From contig OX578281.1 of NCBI GenBank assembly GCA_951217055.1, positions 11,812,447-11,876,446 on the forward strand: a stretch of 64,000 nt of DNA, written 5' to 3'. Under the pieces are notes generated by a model, which had not been told where the DNA came from, searched no databases, and saw only the letters and a list, made by a program, of their open reading frames with translations. Of the stretch, positions 1 to 11,040 are shown in pieces. A program made the translations under genes and the position numbers. This stretch comes from Gerris lacustris. Lineage: Eukaryota; Arthropoda; Insecta; Hemiptera; Gerridae. Each line of letters opens with the position of its first letter. Position 1 is the first letter of the stretch.

Positions 1-112
1 AAAGGAAAAAAACCCGGTTCTTTTTCCCTTTTAAGGCTAATAGAAAAATCGCTTATGCAAAATATTGTAAAAAATTAAAAGAAAATTGTAAACAGCTTCA
101 CTAGAGCTACCT

Positions 113-605
113 ATATAAATAAGCCAAGTCTCGCGTAAAAAGTTGTGAGATCATAGGTTTAGCCAAGTCTCCCACTGTCCGAGTAAGTTCTACTAGGTCT
201 AATTTATCCAGTGCAAGTACAAGTTGTTTGTCTGTCCTTCTCTCTATTCTCTTTCCCAAATCACCCTACACGTTTATATTTAAAAACATTTTCTGACTTG
301 GCAAATACACACCCCAAAGAGACTAAAATTAAATGCCGTGTCGTATACAAATTTGTAACCTTGTGCTGCGGCGCTCAAATGACATTGATTTGATTTTGTG
401 GTGTGTATTTGCCAAGTCAGAAATGTTTTTAAATTTAAACGTGTAGAGTAATTTGGGAAAGAGAATAGAGAGAGGGACAGACATAATAATATATCATGTA
501 CTTGCACTGGAAAAATTAGACCTAGTAGAACTTACTCGAGCAGTGGGAGACTTGGCTAAACCTATGATCTCACAACTTTTTCCGCGAGACGTGGCTTATT
601 TTTTT
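113..605. repeat. Fold-back element with about 200-bp inverted arms
   Basis: The arm at about 113-310 is repeated in reverse complement at about 399-605, separated by about 90 bp. The outer ends read AATAAGCCAAGTCTCGCG on the left and the reverse complement of nearly the same word on the right. Inside each arm lies a GTCTGTCC/GGACAGAC-type short repeat. There is no coding content of its own; the short open frames here are chance. It is probably a non-autonomous DNA element. The family is not recognised. Confidence 0.6.
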
Positions 606-730
606 ACACTAGTGTTTTTGTTGAGATATATTTATTAGTTTGCTCAAATTGTTATTGTACATTTCTTCCTCTAAAAGCTTGTGCTGCGACGCTCAAATAA
701 AAAAAAAAATATATTATTTAACTTAAGTTT

Positions 731-925
731 GTGGTGTGTATTTGCCAAGTCAGAATATTTTTAAATTTAAACGTGTAGAGTGATTTGGGAAAGAGAATCG
801 AGAGGGACAAACATCATGTACTTGCACTAGATAAATTAGACCTAGTAGAACTTACTCGGACAGAGGGAGACTTGGCTAAACCTATGATCTCACAACTTTT
901 TACGCGAGACTTAGCTTATTTTTTT
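731..925 (+). repeat. Third arm copy of the fold-back family
   Basis: This matches the right arm of the preceding fold-back in direct orientation, from the GTGTGTATTTGCCAAGTCAG word to the GCGAGACTTAGCTTATTT end. It differs by scattered substitutions and small indels, for example AGAGGGAGAC against AGTGGGAGAC. A shorter related scrap lies at about 32641-32720. Confidence 0.6.
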
Positions 926-1572
926 ACACTAGTGTTTTTGTTGGGATTTAACTTATATAATATTAAATTATATCTGTGTTCTCAGGCAAACTCCAATAGT
1001 ATGCAGTTATATTGTCCCACGGCGGGAACTATGGATGGAATTGGTATAGATACCACTGTAATATTTGTTTAGTGATCTTGAGTCGATTTTAATGTTGACT
1101 GTGGATTTTCATCTAATTGCTATAATGAGAGCTTCCATCATCTTCCTACGATTAGATTTATATTCAATACTAATGGCTTTAGTGTCCTCAAAATTAAATT
1201 TGTGTTTGGTGGCCACAGCATGACAGGATAAAGCAGTATTTGAATTATTATAATATATATTTTTATGTCAGCTATGATATATCATAGTTAATAGTTATGA
1301 TCATCAATATTATAATATTACTGACACATTGCAGTATTAATTTGCTGATTATAAATATCACAGTATTACTATTAGAAACATATTTATTATGTATTTTACC
1401 TCCAAAAATAATATTGTAAGAAGTAGGCTCAATAGTCTACACATATGCATGGTGATACTTCTTATATTTGACCACTCTTTACATTTTTTTTTTCTTTTGT
1501 TACTGATCTGGACCATTTTTTTCTGAACCATATTATGGGACTTCATATTTTTCATTAGAACTACTGAATCTC
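926..1572. other. Unannotated AT-rich stretch
   Basis: No gene, RNA or clear repeat was seen. All frames are short and low-complexity. Confidence 0.4.
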
Positions 1573-1753
1573 GTCTTCAAAAGAACATGTGGTATCCGGA
1601 TCTACGGTAGAAGTATAAAGACTAGCCGAAGGACATTTTTTTCAACTCTTTACTGTGCTCTTCGTTTCTTTTCTTTTTATTACTCGTTGACATTTTTTTC
1701 TTCTTCCATCATCCTTTTCGATAACAGTTTTCTCAAGATAAAGTGAAATTCCA
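1573..1753 (+). repeat. Dispersed duplicate, uninterrupted copy (empty site for H1)
   Basis: This segment runs from GTGGTATCCGGATCTA to CTCAAGATAAAGTGAAATT. It reappears at 2592-3472, where it is split by an H1 element. Around 1693 it reads ...CGTTGACATTTTTTTCTTC..., the uninterrupted form of the target. The nature of the duplicated segment is unknown. Confidence 0.65.
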
Positions 1754-1906
1754 CTTTTTCCCCCCTCTCCAAACCGATTCCACTTCTGAAGGGAAACACA
1801 TTTTTTTCTCCCCCCTTTCTTTTTTCTTTCTTCTTCTTCCTTGACTTTTCTCTACTTTTACCATTTTCAAATACATTCTTTTTGATTATGATCCCGCAGA
1901 CCTTTT

Positions 1907-2314
<408 letters not shown>

Positions 2315-2500
2315 TATACTTAGCCAACTAATGTGGCACATAGCTTCCTCGCGTTCTATTTTGTACACTTTAATGATTTTATACAATTAAAACCTATTAT
2401 TGTCAAATTTGAAAAATTGAGCGGCAGAACGATAAACTGATAGACCGATAGACCCGATAGAAAGACACGGAATCAAATAGCTACCTCTTAAAGAAGGGCT
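2315..2500 (-). mobile_element. H2-family fragment, 3' end side
   Basis: Read on the minus strand, this ends in the H2 tail (GAGGAAGCTATGTGCCACA). On the plus strand it continues to a degraded GATAGACCGATAGACC microsatellite and ACACGGAATCAAAT, the H2 word around the GTCT repeat. It is a diverged and shortened copy. Confidence 0.5.
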
Positions 2501-2591
2501 GAATAATTCTGTGATAGTATCCAAAATCTGTCTAGGTCCAGGAAGGGACCTCGTGGCTTCAATACCTTTTTTCCTTCAATGTAATATAATA

Positions 2592-3472
2592 AGAATATGT
2601 GGTATCCGGATCTATGGTAGAAGTCTAAAGACTAGCCGAATGACATTTTTTTCAACTCTTTACTGTGCTCTTCGTTTCTTTTCTTTTTATTACTCGTTGA
2701 CATTTATAGGGTCCGGAGGCAAAACCAAGAACCCTTATATTTTCCTGCGTGTGTCTGTCCGTCCGTCCTCTAGCGTGCTCTCACGGCTACACCTTTCGTC
2801 CGATCACTTTGAAATTTGGCATGTATGTGTCTTGTACCTGCCCACATATTTTAAAAATATAGCGACTTAAAAAAAATATTTTTCAAAAAAATTAGGGTAA
2901 AAGAACTTAAGGGTTAACATTTTTTTATTTTTTTTCGACACCGTGAGGGGTATCATATGAAAGGGTACGTCGAGCTGATTACAAAAATATATAATTCTTT
3001 GGTTATAACTTTGATAGGGCGAGCGTAGGCGAGTTTGAAACGTGTCCCCCCCCCCCTCTATCTCGCTTATGTGAAGTGCAAAAAATCTGAAAAAATTCCT
3101 GAACATTCTTCGACCAAAAGTAAAGATACCACTTTTTGGAAATTTCGAAAAAAATATTATTTTATTTTTTATTGACAAAATGGTTTTTCTTATAATTATG
3201 GTCTTTTCGATGTATTTATATGGTTGTAGTCCGGTTAAGTGGCAAAAAAATACTTTATCAGAGTGTGTTTTGAGAATATCAGACCCTTAGAATGGTTCAA
3301 AGTAAGCTTTTTAGCATTTAAAAAAAATACTGTTTATACACTTTACAGTTAAACACTATATAGTGTGGCCTGCGGACCCTCGCTGTGTGCTGACTAGCAA
3401 ACACTTGACCTGTTTATTTTCTTCTTCCATCATCCTTTTCGATAACAGTTTTCTCAAGATAAAGTGAAATTA
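2592..3472 (+). repeat. Dispersed duplicate, copy split by H1
   Basis: 2592-2705 and 3417-3472 together align with 1573-1753. The interruption is exactly the H1 element. The seven-T run of the empty copy is divided three and four around the insert, so no bases appear duplicated. Confidence 0.65.
2706..3416 (+). mobile_element. H1 element copy 1 (Helentron-associated type)
   Basis: A 0.71-kb non-coding element. Seen directly: near the 5' end GGGTCCGGAGGC, matched in inverse near the 3' end by GCCTGCGGACCC; a TGTCTGTCCGTCCGTCC microsatellite about 50 bp in; a poly-C tract; and a 3' hairpin (GTGTGCT...AGCAAACA) followed by CTTGACCTGTTTA. Sub-terminal inverted repeats, a 5' tetranucleotide repeat and a 3' hairpin are the known plan of HINE/DINE-1 elements. 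The assignment to Helentrons is an inference from architecture and insertion style. It encodes nothing; the open frames inside it are chance. Confidence 0.65.
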
Positions 3473-3734
3473 ATAAATAATTAAGATAAATAAATAAATA
3501 CATTTCAGCAGAAAATAACTAAATATATACACTGAAAAATATCTGTTCAATAACCAGGGTGGTGAATCAAGTCATCTTTTCAGCAATTCGTTACAAGTAC
3601 AAAAAGGTTATTGTTTTGTGCAATAAATATTTTAAGTACTGACTATTGAATCAGCTTGATTTTTAATTTTGACATCAGTGCGATATTCTGTACAAATGTA
3701 TATATATACTATATATTTACAGAAATTCAATATA
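3473..3734. other. Unannotated AT-rich stretch
   Basis: Contains an AAATAAATAAATA simple run at about 3485. Nothing else supported. Confidence 0.35.
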
Positions 3735-4190
3735 AAGCTAATTCAATTTTTAAGTTTTTGGTAGTATTCATACTACGGAAAGTTTAAATTTTAATTTAAG
3801 TCAAATTATAATTATTATTAACACTGGGAGTTGGAAAGAGATTATAATTTGATTTAAATTAAAATTTAAACTTTCCGTATTATGAATACTACCAAAAACT
3901 TAAAAATTGAATTTCTAATTGATTGTACTAGGTACAGGTAATAATTGACTTCTTTATAATTATAAGCGTTAATTCTCGGTTTAGTTCTAATGTCATAAAT
4001 ATTGACTTGCTAAACTCGTAGTAATATTGAAATTAAAGCTTGGATTCGGGACTAGTTATCGGTTACGGCAGAGAAAAATCATTCTCCTGCGTAGCTAAGT
4101 TGGAAAGAGCGTGGTTCAAGTCCCGGCGCTGGAGTCTATTTTTCTCTCTCTCTCTCCCAGTGTTAATAATAATTATAATTTGATTTAAAT
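3735..4190 (+). repeat. tRNA-like repeat unit with inverted copy of one flank
   Basis: The flank at 3840-3920 (ATTTGATTTAAATTAAAATTT... to ...CTTAAAAATTGAATTTC) is repeated in reverse complement at about 3738-3805. The unit continues through TGGATTCGGGACTAGTTATC to a shortened tRNA-like sequence and ends in TTAATAATAATTATAATTTG. The same unit recurs at 30.6-31.5 kb and 41.6-42.3 kb. Confidence 0.65.
4084..4134 (+). repeat. Truncated tRNA-like sequence (anticodon arm deleted)
   Basis: Starts CTCCTGCGTAGCTAAGTTGG (box A-like) and jumps directly to GTGGTTCAAGTCC (box B-like) and GGCGCTGGAG. Compared with the 74-bp copies near 31 kb and 42 kb, about 23 bp including the anticodon stem-loop is missing. 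It cannot be a functional tRNA. Confidence 0.7.
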
Positions 4191-4409
4191 ATAAAGCTAA
4201 TGTTGTTTTTCTTGTATTTTGTTTCAGATATTTGCGGTGATACTACAACATATTCATTGCTGCTACGCTATTTTATGCTACTTTTCAGTGAGGTATGCTA
4301 ACATATTATATATTATTTCAATTATTTCTAAGAAATACATTTGAATATATATTTTTATAAATATTATGTGTTTTCCTTCCGAAAACATTCTAGGATTGTT
4401 TTGAATATT
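4191..4409. other. Unannotated stretch
   Basis: AT-rich; no gene or repeat recognised. Confidence 0.3.
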
Positions 4410-4712
4410 TTTGAAAGTATAGGTGTAAATAAAGGTATGTTATTGTGCGCATGTAGAAGATAAACATATAAGTGCAGAAGGTTGAAACTTATTAGAGACT
4501 AAAAATAGGCTAATTATGACCTACCATCCAAATTTCATTAAAATCAGACGAGTAGTTTTTAAGATATGTTGGTTGGCAAATATTGAGCGACACAGACAGA
4601 CACGGAACCAAAAATGTTCCCTGATGTCTAAAAATCGGATTTCTGTCTTAGAATTTTTGAAATTTGGGGACAATCTTTTTTTTTTTATTTGTGGATTGAT
4701 CACATAGCTTTC
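4410..4712 (-). mobile_element. H2-family fragment, minus strand (core B)
   Basis: On the minus strand this reads from CAGAAATCCGATTTTTAGACATCAGG through AACATTTTTGGTTCCGTGTCTGTCTGTG and the core-B text (CCAACATATCTTAAAAACTAC, ATGAAATTTGGATGGTAGG). It lacks the 5' GCTTCCGAGC end and the 3' hairpin. The open frames on both strands here belong to the repeat. Confidence 0.6.
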
Positions 4713-5585
4713 CTTAACTTTGGTGTAACATAACTTTGGTTGTTCTGAAGCAATAAGTGTGACAGTAATATTTAGAGTATTAAATGATTACCCCATTCGG
4801 TTAAGCTACAACCATTGTTCACGGTTGACTACTTGACCTGAAAAATACCAAAACTTTATTGGAACTGTGATGCTAATTTAAAAGCTTATATAAACTAATC
4901 TGGCAGCTGTAAAGATTATCTTTGTATTATATGAATCTATTGTATGTAGTAGTTTAAATTGGAAAAAGTTTTAGTTTTTCCAAGTTCAAGATTCATTGCT
5001 TTTTTATACAATTCAAACTATTCTTGAAGATACTTTTATTTTATTAGAATACTTAGGTGATAGAAAACTTTGATACCTAGATTAGTATTATTAGCACACT
5101 AATAAAACGAACTAAACTTTTTATTTCCATTATTTTTATATATCTATCTTCTGCACTTATTTTTAACTCGGGTTTCTAATTCAAATATATTTAACTTTTC
5201 AGATTGTGAAAAATTTGATTTTGATAGTTTAACACTTTTCAAAGTCCGCAAGTCTTATAAAGTTTATTTTTTAATAAACCTCGATGGCTAAATATCGATG
5301 ACACTTGTGGAAAGCGTTTAATTTTCTACGCCATTTTATCAAAAAACTCCCCCCACCCCCTTACTAATTTCATGTTTGCAACACCAACGAAACCCTTTTT
5401 ACGTGAGACTTCACGCACTACCAATTTATTTACAGTGCCTTAACCTACTAAAGCTTAATGTATGTTTTAAATTTCAAATGCTATATTTTTTTCGAGATAT
5501 AAGGGTGAGAAAAACCGGGTGAATTTGTTAAATTAAAGATACTCTCCATGCTTGCTAAACTTGGCCTTACTCTCAGATTTAACCA
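4713..5585. other. Unannotated AT-rich stretch
   Basis: No coding signal. TTTTTACGTGAGACTTCACG at about 5397 resembles a word in the 113-605 fold-back family, but no element boundaries were seen. Confidence 0.35.
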
Positions 5586-6130
5586 TATAAGTTAGGGATG
5601 GGAGGAATGGAACGTAACTATAAAAATAACTAGTTCCAGTGTTGGAACGGTTCCAATCGTTCCAAATTTTCATGGAACTACGTTATTTTTGGAACGACTT
5701 TGAAGTTTTCATTTTATTTTATTTTACTGTCTAGTTTTATCTAGTTACAACATGTTTGTTGTTTGAATTCGATACAAATTTGTTACAAGCATTTTTAAAA
5801 AAATAATATCTTTTAAGGATTATCCAACAAAATAATACGAAACGTAACTGATTAAAGAGGAAACGGAAACGAGAAAACAGTAACGAAACTAAACAACTAA
5901 CTTAAAGGGGACGTTAAAAACTCGTTTCTCTTGGAACGAGGTTTTCGTTCCAAGTGCCAATACGTAACGTGTAACGTAACTGAACGTAAGAGGAAACGGG
6001 AACGAGAAAACGTAACGAAACTGTAACTCGGAGGGAACGTAAAAGATTCGTTTCGCGTGTTCCAAGTTCCAGTTCCAGCCAAGCTGGAACGAAACGTGTA
6101 TGTCTTGTATAGTAGAGTAGAGTAATGGAG
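5586..6130. repeat. GGAACG/CGTTCC-rich repeat block
   Basis: A cluster of GGAAC, GTTCC, AACGTAAC and GAAACGGGAACGAG words in both orientations, unlike flanking DNA. It begins near TTAGGGATGGGAGGAATGG. Two sub-blocks are internally repeated (GGAAACGGAAACGAGAAAAC at about 5858 and GAGGAAACGGGAACGAGAAAACG at about 5990). The open frames on the minus strand encode no recognised domain. It could be the remains of a DNA transposon with multiple transposase-binding words; clean terminal repeats were not found. Confidence 0.45.
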
Positions 6131-6534
6131 TGGGGATGAGAGCTCGAGTCTCGGAATCACTCCAGTTATAGTGAAGCGTTATCTTTTTCTCTTTCAGAGA
6201 CATATAGGTAAAAAATCTTTGCCGCTTTTTTTCTTTTAGATCCATCCAGAAAATGATATCATATCATTTTCTTGAAAAATAAAATCTAGTTTCTGAGAAA
6301 TTAATAAAAATACATTGGTCCCCATTGAAATGCAAACAACCACCTGTTAACACAAAAGATTTGTAATTATAATTAATAATTTAATTTGATATTTTGAAAT
6401 ATTTAAATTTAATATTAATTTGCAAGATGAGAAAAGTATGTTTGTCGTACCAATTTTCCTCTTTTCTGTGTTATTTATTTGTTATTCGTTGTTTTAATAA
6501 GGACAACTAATATATTTAAACATCAGTATTAGGG
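6131..6534. other. Unannotated AT-rich stretch
   Basis: Nothing supported beyond a short palindromic ATGATATCATATCATTTTC near 6252. Confidence 0.35.
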
Positions 6535-7027
6535 TACTTCTTTAGATTGTTACTCCACTATGATTTTTTAGAATTTAAACGACTTTGACTAAATCACTAT
6601 TAAAAGGATGTTTAGTCCAATGTCTCCTGACTAAATACTTTTAGTCCAGGAGGCTAGTTATTCAAATATTACTCCAAATCACCTATTAAGTGACAAACTA
6701 CCATCAACTTGATTATTTGATTTATTATTTATTGATTATTTTCAACTAATTCCGTACTCAGGATGAAATCACATTGTCCACCAAAAAGAGCGCGATATGG
6801 CAGTTCTCCGCCAGTTATTTTTTTTTTTAAATGTCTATTGCCAAGCTTTATCCCGCAGACGAACTTAGCCGAACACATATTCTTAAAAGGCACCAAAAGG
6901 TTTACTTATACACAAAATTCTAGCTTGATGTTAGTCAGACACTTTTTTGCACGTTATCTCCTGGACTATTCGTGACAAAGGGATATCACACTTCTGTTTT
7001 TATAAGGGGAGTAACAGTCTAAAGAAG
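6535..7027. mobile_element. MITE with TTCTTTAGATTGTTACTCC ends
   Basis: The left end at about 6539 reads TTCTTTAGATTGTTACTCC. At about 7005-7027 the inverse GGAGTAACAGTCTAAAGAA closes a roughly 490-bp element. Its interior (about 6640-6970) matches 17690-18055, including GTCCACCA, TTTTTTTTAAATG and CCCGCAGACGAACTTAGCC. The right end merges into the 74-bp satellite. There is no transposase. The superfamily was not identified. Confidence 0.6.
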
Positions 7028-8215
7028 AACATTCCGTACAGCATCTTTAGATTGTTACTCCCCTCTGTTTCATCTATAAGAGGAGTAACAGTCTAAAGAA
7101 GAACATTCCGTACACCTTCTTTAGATTGTTATTCCCCTCTGTTTCATCTATAAGAGGAGTAACAATCTAAAGAAGAACATTCTTTACACCTTCTTTAGAT
7201 TGTTATTCCCCTCTGTTTCATCTATAAGAGGAGTAACAATCTAAAGAAGAACATTCCGCACACCTTCTTTAGATTGCTACTCCCCTTTGTTTCATCTATA
7301 AGAGGAGTAACAATCTAAAGAAGAACATCCCGTACACCTTCTTTAGATTGTTATTCCCCTCTGTTTCATCTATAAGAGGAGTAACAATCTAAAGAAGAAC
7401 ATTCTTTACACCTTCTTTAGATTGTTATTCCCCTCTGTTTCATCTATAAGAGGAGTAACAATCTAAAGAAGAACATTCCGTACACCTTCTTTAGATTGTT
7501 ACTCCCCTTTGTTTCATCTATAAGAGGAGTAACAATCTAAAGAAGAACATTCCGTACACCTTCTTTAGATTGTTACTCCCCTCTGTTTCATCTATAAGAG
7601 GAGTAACAATCTAAAGAAGAACATTCCGTACACCTTCTTTAGATTGTTATTCCCCTCTGTTTCATCTATAAGAGGAGTAACAATCTAAAGAAGAACATTC
7701 CGCACACCTTCTTTAGATTGTTACTCCCCTTTGTTTCATCTATAAGAGGAAGTCACAATCTAAAGAAGAACATTCCGTACACCTTCTTTAGATTGTTATT
7801 CCCCTCTGTTTCATCTATAAGAGGAGTAACAATCTAAAGAAGAACATTCTTTACACCTTCTTTAGATTGTTATTCCCCTCTGTTTCATCTATAAGAGGAG
7901 TAACAATCTAAAGAAGAACATTCCGTACACCTTCTTTAGATTGTTACTCCCCTTTGTTTCATCTATAAGAGGAGTAACAATCTAAAGAAGAACATTCCGT
8001 ACACCTTCTTTAGATTGTTATTCCCCTCTGTTTCATCTATAAGAGGAGTAACAATCTAAAGAAGAACATTCCGTACACCTTCTTTAGATTGTTACTCCCC
8101 TTTGTTTCATCTATAAGAGGAGTAACAATCTAAAGAAGAACATTCCGTACACCTTCTTTAGATTGTTATTCCCCTCTGTTTCATCTATAAGAGGAGTAAC
8201 AATCTAAAGAAGTGC
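7003..8215. repeat. 74-bp palindromic satellite array, about 16 units
   Basis: Units start at 7021, 7095, 7169, 7243 and so on, an exact 74-bp period with one extra base near 7750. Each unit is a near-perfect hairpin: TCTTTAGATTGTTACTCC ... loop TTTCATCTATAA ... GGAGTAACAATCTAAAGA, joined by AGAACATTCCGTACACCT. Unit variants (CTTTAC, CCGCAC) recur about 444 bp apart, so at least four consecutive units were duplicated as a six-unit block. The arms equal the terminal repeat of the adjacent MITE. Confidence 0.9.
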
Positions 8216-8319
8216 CAGTATTTGAATGAACTATAAATAACTTTAGAATTTGAACCATCTCAACACGTATTTGGGAATTTTCAATTTAAAAAAATTAAAT
8301 AATCATGTTCTTTGTTATT
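8216..8319. other. Short unannotated spacer
   Basis: AT-rich sequence between the satellite and an H2-like element. Confidence 0.3.
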
Positions 8320-8364
8320 GAAGCGAGCGTAGCGAGCTTCCTACATTCAATGAAATATGTTCCG

Positions 8365-8396
<32 letters not shown>

Positions 8397-8700
8397 AGTA
8401 ACGTTCACGCGTGTGACGATAACTTGAGTAAAAGTTGACCGATTTAGTTGAAATTTGGTATACATGTTCCTCTTACTAATACTCAGGCTAAGTTCGCTGG
8501 ACAGCGTGATCCGTCCAAGAGTTCGTGCGCAACGCTCGCGTAAACGAGAGGTACAAAAATTAAATTGGAATTTCAGGACGAGAAAAGATTCTATCATCAT
8601 CTATTCGATGAGACGAACATTATTTTCAAATAACATTTTTTACTAAAACCAACATCGACACCGCTATGACTTAATAAAGATCGCTAAAACTATTAAAGCG
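8320..8700 (+). mobile_element. H2-related element with core A and (GTCT)n
   Basis: Starts GAAGCGAGCGTAGCGAGCTTCC, has seven GTCT units at 8365-8395, then the core-A text shared with 18.3 kb, 24.5 kb and 44.0 kb (GTGTGACGATAACTTGAGTAAA, GTTCGTGCGCAACGCTCGCG). The 5' end differs from the standard H2 GCTTCCGAGCTTACC end. The usual 3' hairpin was not found, so it is 3' truncated or a subfamily. Confidence 0.6.
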
Positions 8701-9092
8701 GACCTAAACGTTTATAATAGAGAAAACAACCTTTTTACCGATATCTTACGTTCTAACGTAACGATTTTAATAAAACTTCATATACACCATCTAATGCACA
8801 ATTGAAACAGGTATGCAAAATGTCAACTTGATACAAGCAAAATTCTTTGCGTAGTGACGAGATACATTTATAATAATTGTTTAAAAGCTACCGCGGGTGG
8901 TGAAGATTGTTATAGTCGTATAGTGTATAGGTTTGTTTAGGAAGTAAAGCTTTGTACCGAGTACCCCCACCCTTCCCTACACTACCCTCTTCCACTTATC
9001 TTCAACTATGACATTCATCATGATTAATAAATTTCAATATTCAGTATTTCATTGCAATACGCTCGCTTCAATGATAGAGCCACGCGATGCCT
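8701..9092. other. Unannotated stretch
   Basis: No feature recognised. Confidence 0.3.
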
Positions 9093-9093
9093 A

Positions 9094-9169
<76 letters not shown>

Positions 9170-9187
9170 TATGTGTGTGTGTGTGTA
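9093..9187. repeat. (TA)n then (TG)n microsatellite
   Basis: Alternating TA to about 9163, then a (TG)n run at about 9172-9187. Open frames crossing it are artefacts. Confidence 0.95.
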
Positions 9188-9832
9188 TAAAATGTGTGTG
9201 TTTGTTGGGAATGGTAAGGAATGCTGGGTTGGTAGAGAAGGGAGATGGTGGAAAAGGATTAAGAGGTGGAGAGGGAGAGGGTGGCGTTAATAACTCTATT
9301 AAGGGTGGAATCCCGAAATTCCAACTCTTCTCACACTTAGATTGAAATTCAATCACACGTACACATTCTGCCACCCTTGAAAAATCCACGTATATTCCCC
9401 CAGTATGTTGAACCGTCCTTCAGACGCTTCAAATTAAATCCGATCCTCTTGATCCCATTTCACTGCTCCCGTACACACACGTGTGCCCTAATTCTCTGAG
9501 CGAAGACTAATAAATTGCATTGCCTCCTTTCTTTATGCTTTCCTTTAGCTTTCTAGCAATGAATTCTAAGTAAGTCTGACACGATAATTAATTTGACTTC
9601 CTAGTTGAAAACTTCGACATCAAAAGTATCTCTCTTCTCTTAAAATATTAATTTTTCCTTCTGAAACTTCTGTCTTTAAAATTAATCTATAACGTTTACT
9701 GTCTACATTCTTTAACTTGTAGGGTTCTTAGCCTAAAAATAATTGAATTTCAGCGGATCAAATATGAAAGAGCTACTGAACTATATTTTATGAAAATGTT
9801 TACAATGTTTTTTTTTATAAGGTTTGTTCCAA
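9188..9832. other. Unannotated stretch
   Basis: Mixed composition with a GGA-rich segment at 9215-9285. No gene or known repeat seen. Confidence 0.35.
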
Positions 9833-11040
9833 GCAAGCAGTGTATCGTCCGCGGGATCGTCACGAGCATGCGCAATGGATAAAAGCCGTTCAAACCCGAC
9901 TTGTGACAGTGTTTCGTACCGTCCTCAAAACTGTTCCAACCCGCACAGGACCGTACAGTAAACTGTTTGAAAACGATCCTCTGAAGCCTCGATTACACGG
10001 AGCGGGTTTACTCGCCACTCGCTGGCGAGTTTGCTCTCTGCGAGTAAACTCGCTCCGACTAATATAGCTAGCTAGTAAACTCTCTACTCGCTCAACGGAG
10101 CGAGTAAAGTTGATCGCTGGGCTACTTTACTTGCTAATCGCTGGCGAGTTTGCTCGCCACGAGTACACTCGCTTCGTCTAATATAGTTCAGCTAGTAAAC
10201 TTGCTCACTGACTTGACTACTGATAACAGAATGACAACACAACACTAGCGCCGGAACGGGGGAATATGGCGAATTTACTCGCTACTCCCTAGCGATTTTA
10301 CTCGCTGTGAGTAATTAACTGCTGCAGAGCGAGTAGCGAGTAGCTACTCGCTGACGAGTAAACTCGCTCTCGTGTAATCGAGGTTTGACAATACCAAGTA
10401 CTGGATTGAATGACTTGCGCAGTTATGCCAATCGTGACACATGTCAACAAGAAGGTTTCCTAACTATTAGGTTTCCTTGAATGTTAAAAAACTTGAATTT
10501 AAATAGGCTATTTTTTTTTAAAATAAAAAAACTTCGTCCTCATCATAGAGTTGAGTGTACTATGACTTATTTAGGAAATTAAATCTAATAAGCAAACAAA
10601 AATTTCCATGACCAGGAACTTTAATTAAAGGAATTTGAACGGTAACTATCGTGACAAAATTATAATGAATTAATTTTTTCACAAATTAAAACCAATGTAA
10701 GAAATGGTCCTAGTAGACAATAATATTGTTTTGAGTCAGTGTGACGATTTCCAGGTGGTAAATATCATTTTACAAATCGGTAAGGTGGAGAAAATTCGCT
10801 AGCGTGTAAACTCGCTCTCGTATAATCGAGGCTTGCCAATACCAAGTACTGGTTTGAATGACTTGCGCAGTTATGCCAATCGGGACACATGTCAACAAGA
10901 AATGTTTTTAATACGGTGCGAATTATAGTCCTAAACCTGTTCCAACCTGACATGATTTTATTACAGTAGAATGGTAGCGCAAGCGTATAAAACCTGTCCA
11001 GACGATTCCCAATCGATCCGTGGGACGATACAAATAACGT
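9833..11040. repeat. Composite region around an unknown outer element
   Basis: The text after the inner MITE (CAATACCAAGTACTGG, GACTTGCGCAGTTATGCC, GACACATGTCAACAAGAA at 10388-10455) is repeated at about 10832-10903. Related words (CCTGTTCCAACC, GGGACGATAC) occur at both margins (9835-9975 inverted, and 10935-11032). This suggests a larger duplicated element into which one or two GCGAGT-type MITEs inserted. The boundaries are uncertain. Confidence 0.45.
9987..10383. mobile_element. MITE with CCTCGATTACACG ends, CGAGT-rich
   Basis: The left end CCTCGATTACACGGAGCG is answered at the right by CTCGTGTAATCGAGG. The interior is filled with ACTCGC, GCGAGT and TTTACTCGC in both orientations, making several nested hairpins. 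The open frame entering it from 9840 is chance. Only the right half of a second copy is visible at about 10795-10830. Confidence 0.7.

Noticed and set aside
2867..3178. Minus-strand frame beginning MSIKNKIIFFSKFPKSGIF, repeated at 13.6 and 17.1 kb
   Set aside because: It recurs only because it is inside H1; the C-terminal text differs after the poly-C tract by frameshift, as expected for non-coding repeats.
5889..6245. Minus-strand frame of 118 codons
   Set aside because: It is made by GGAACG/CGTTCC repeats with no domain; two overlapping frames are open for the same reason.
8365..8395. Spaced short repeats as a CRISPR array (also the 74-, 76- and 87-bp arrays)
   Set aside because: The units are contiguous with no unique spacers, and the sequence is eukaryotic in character.
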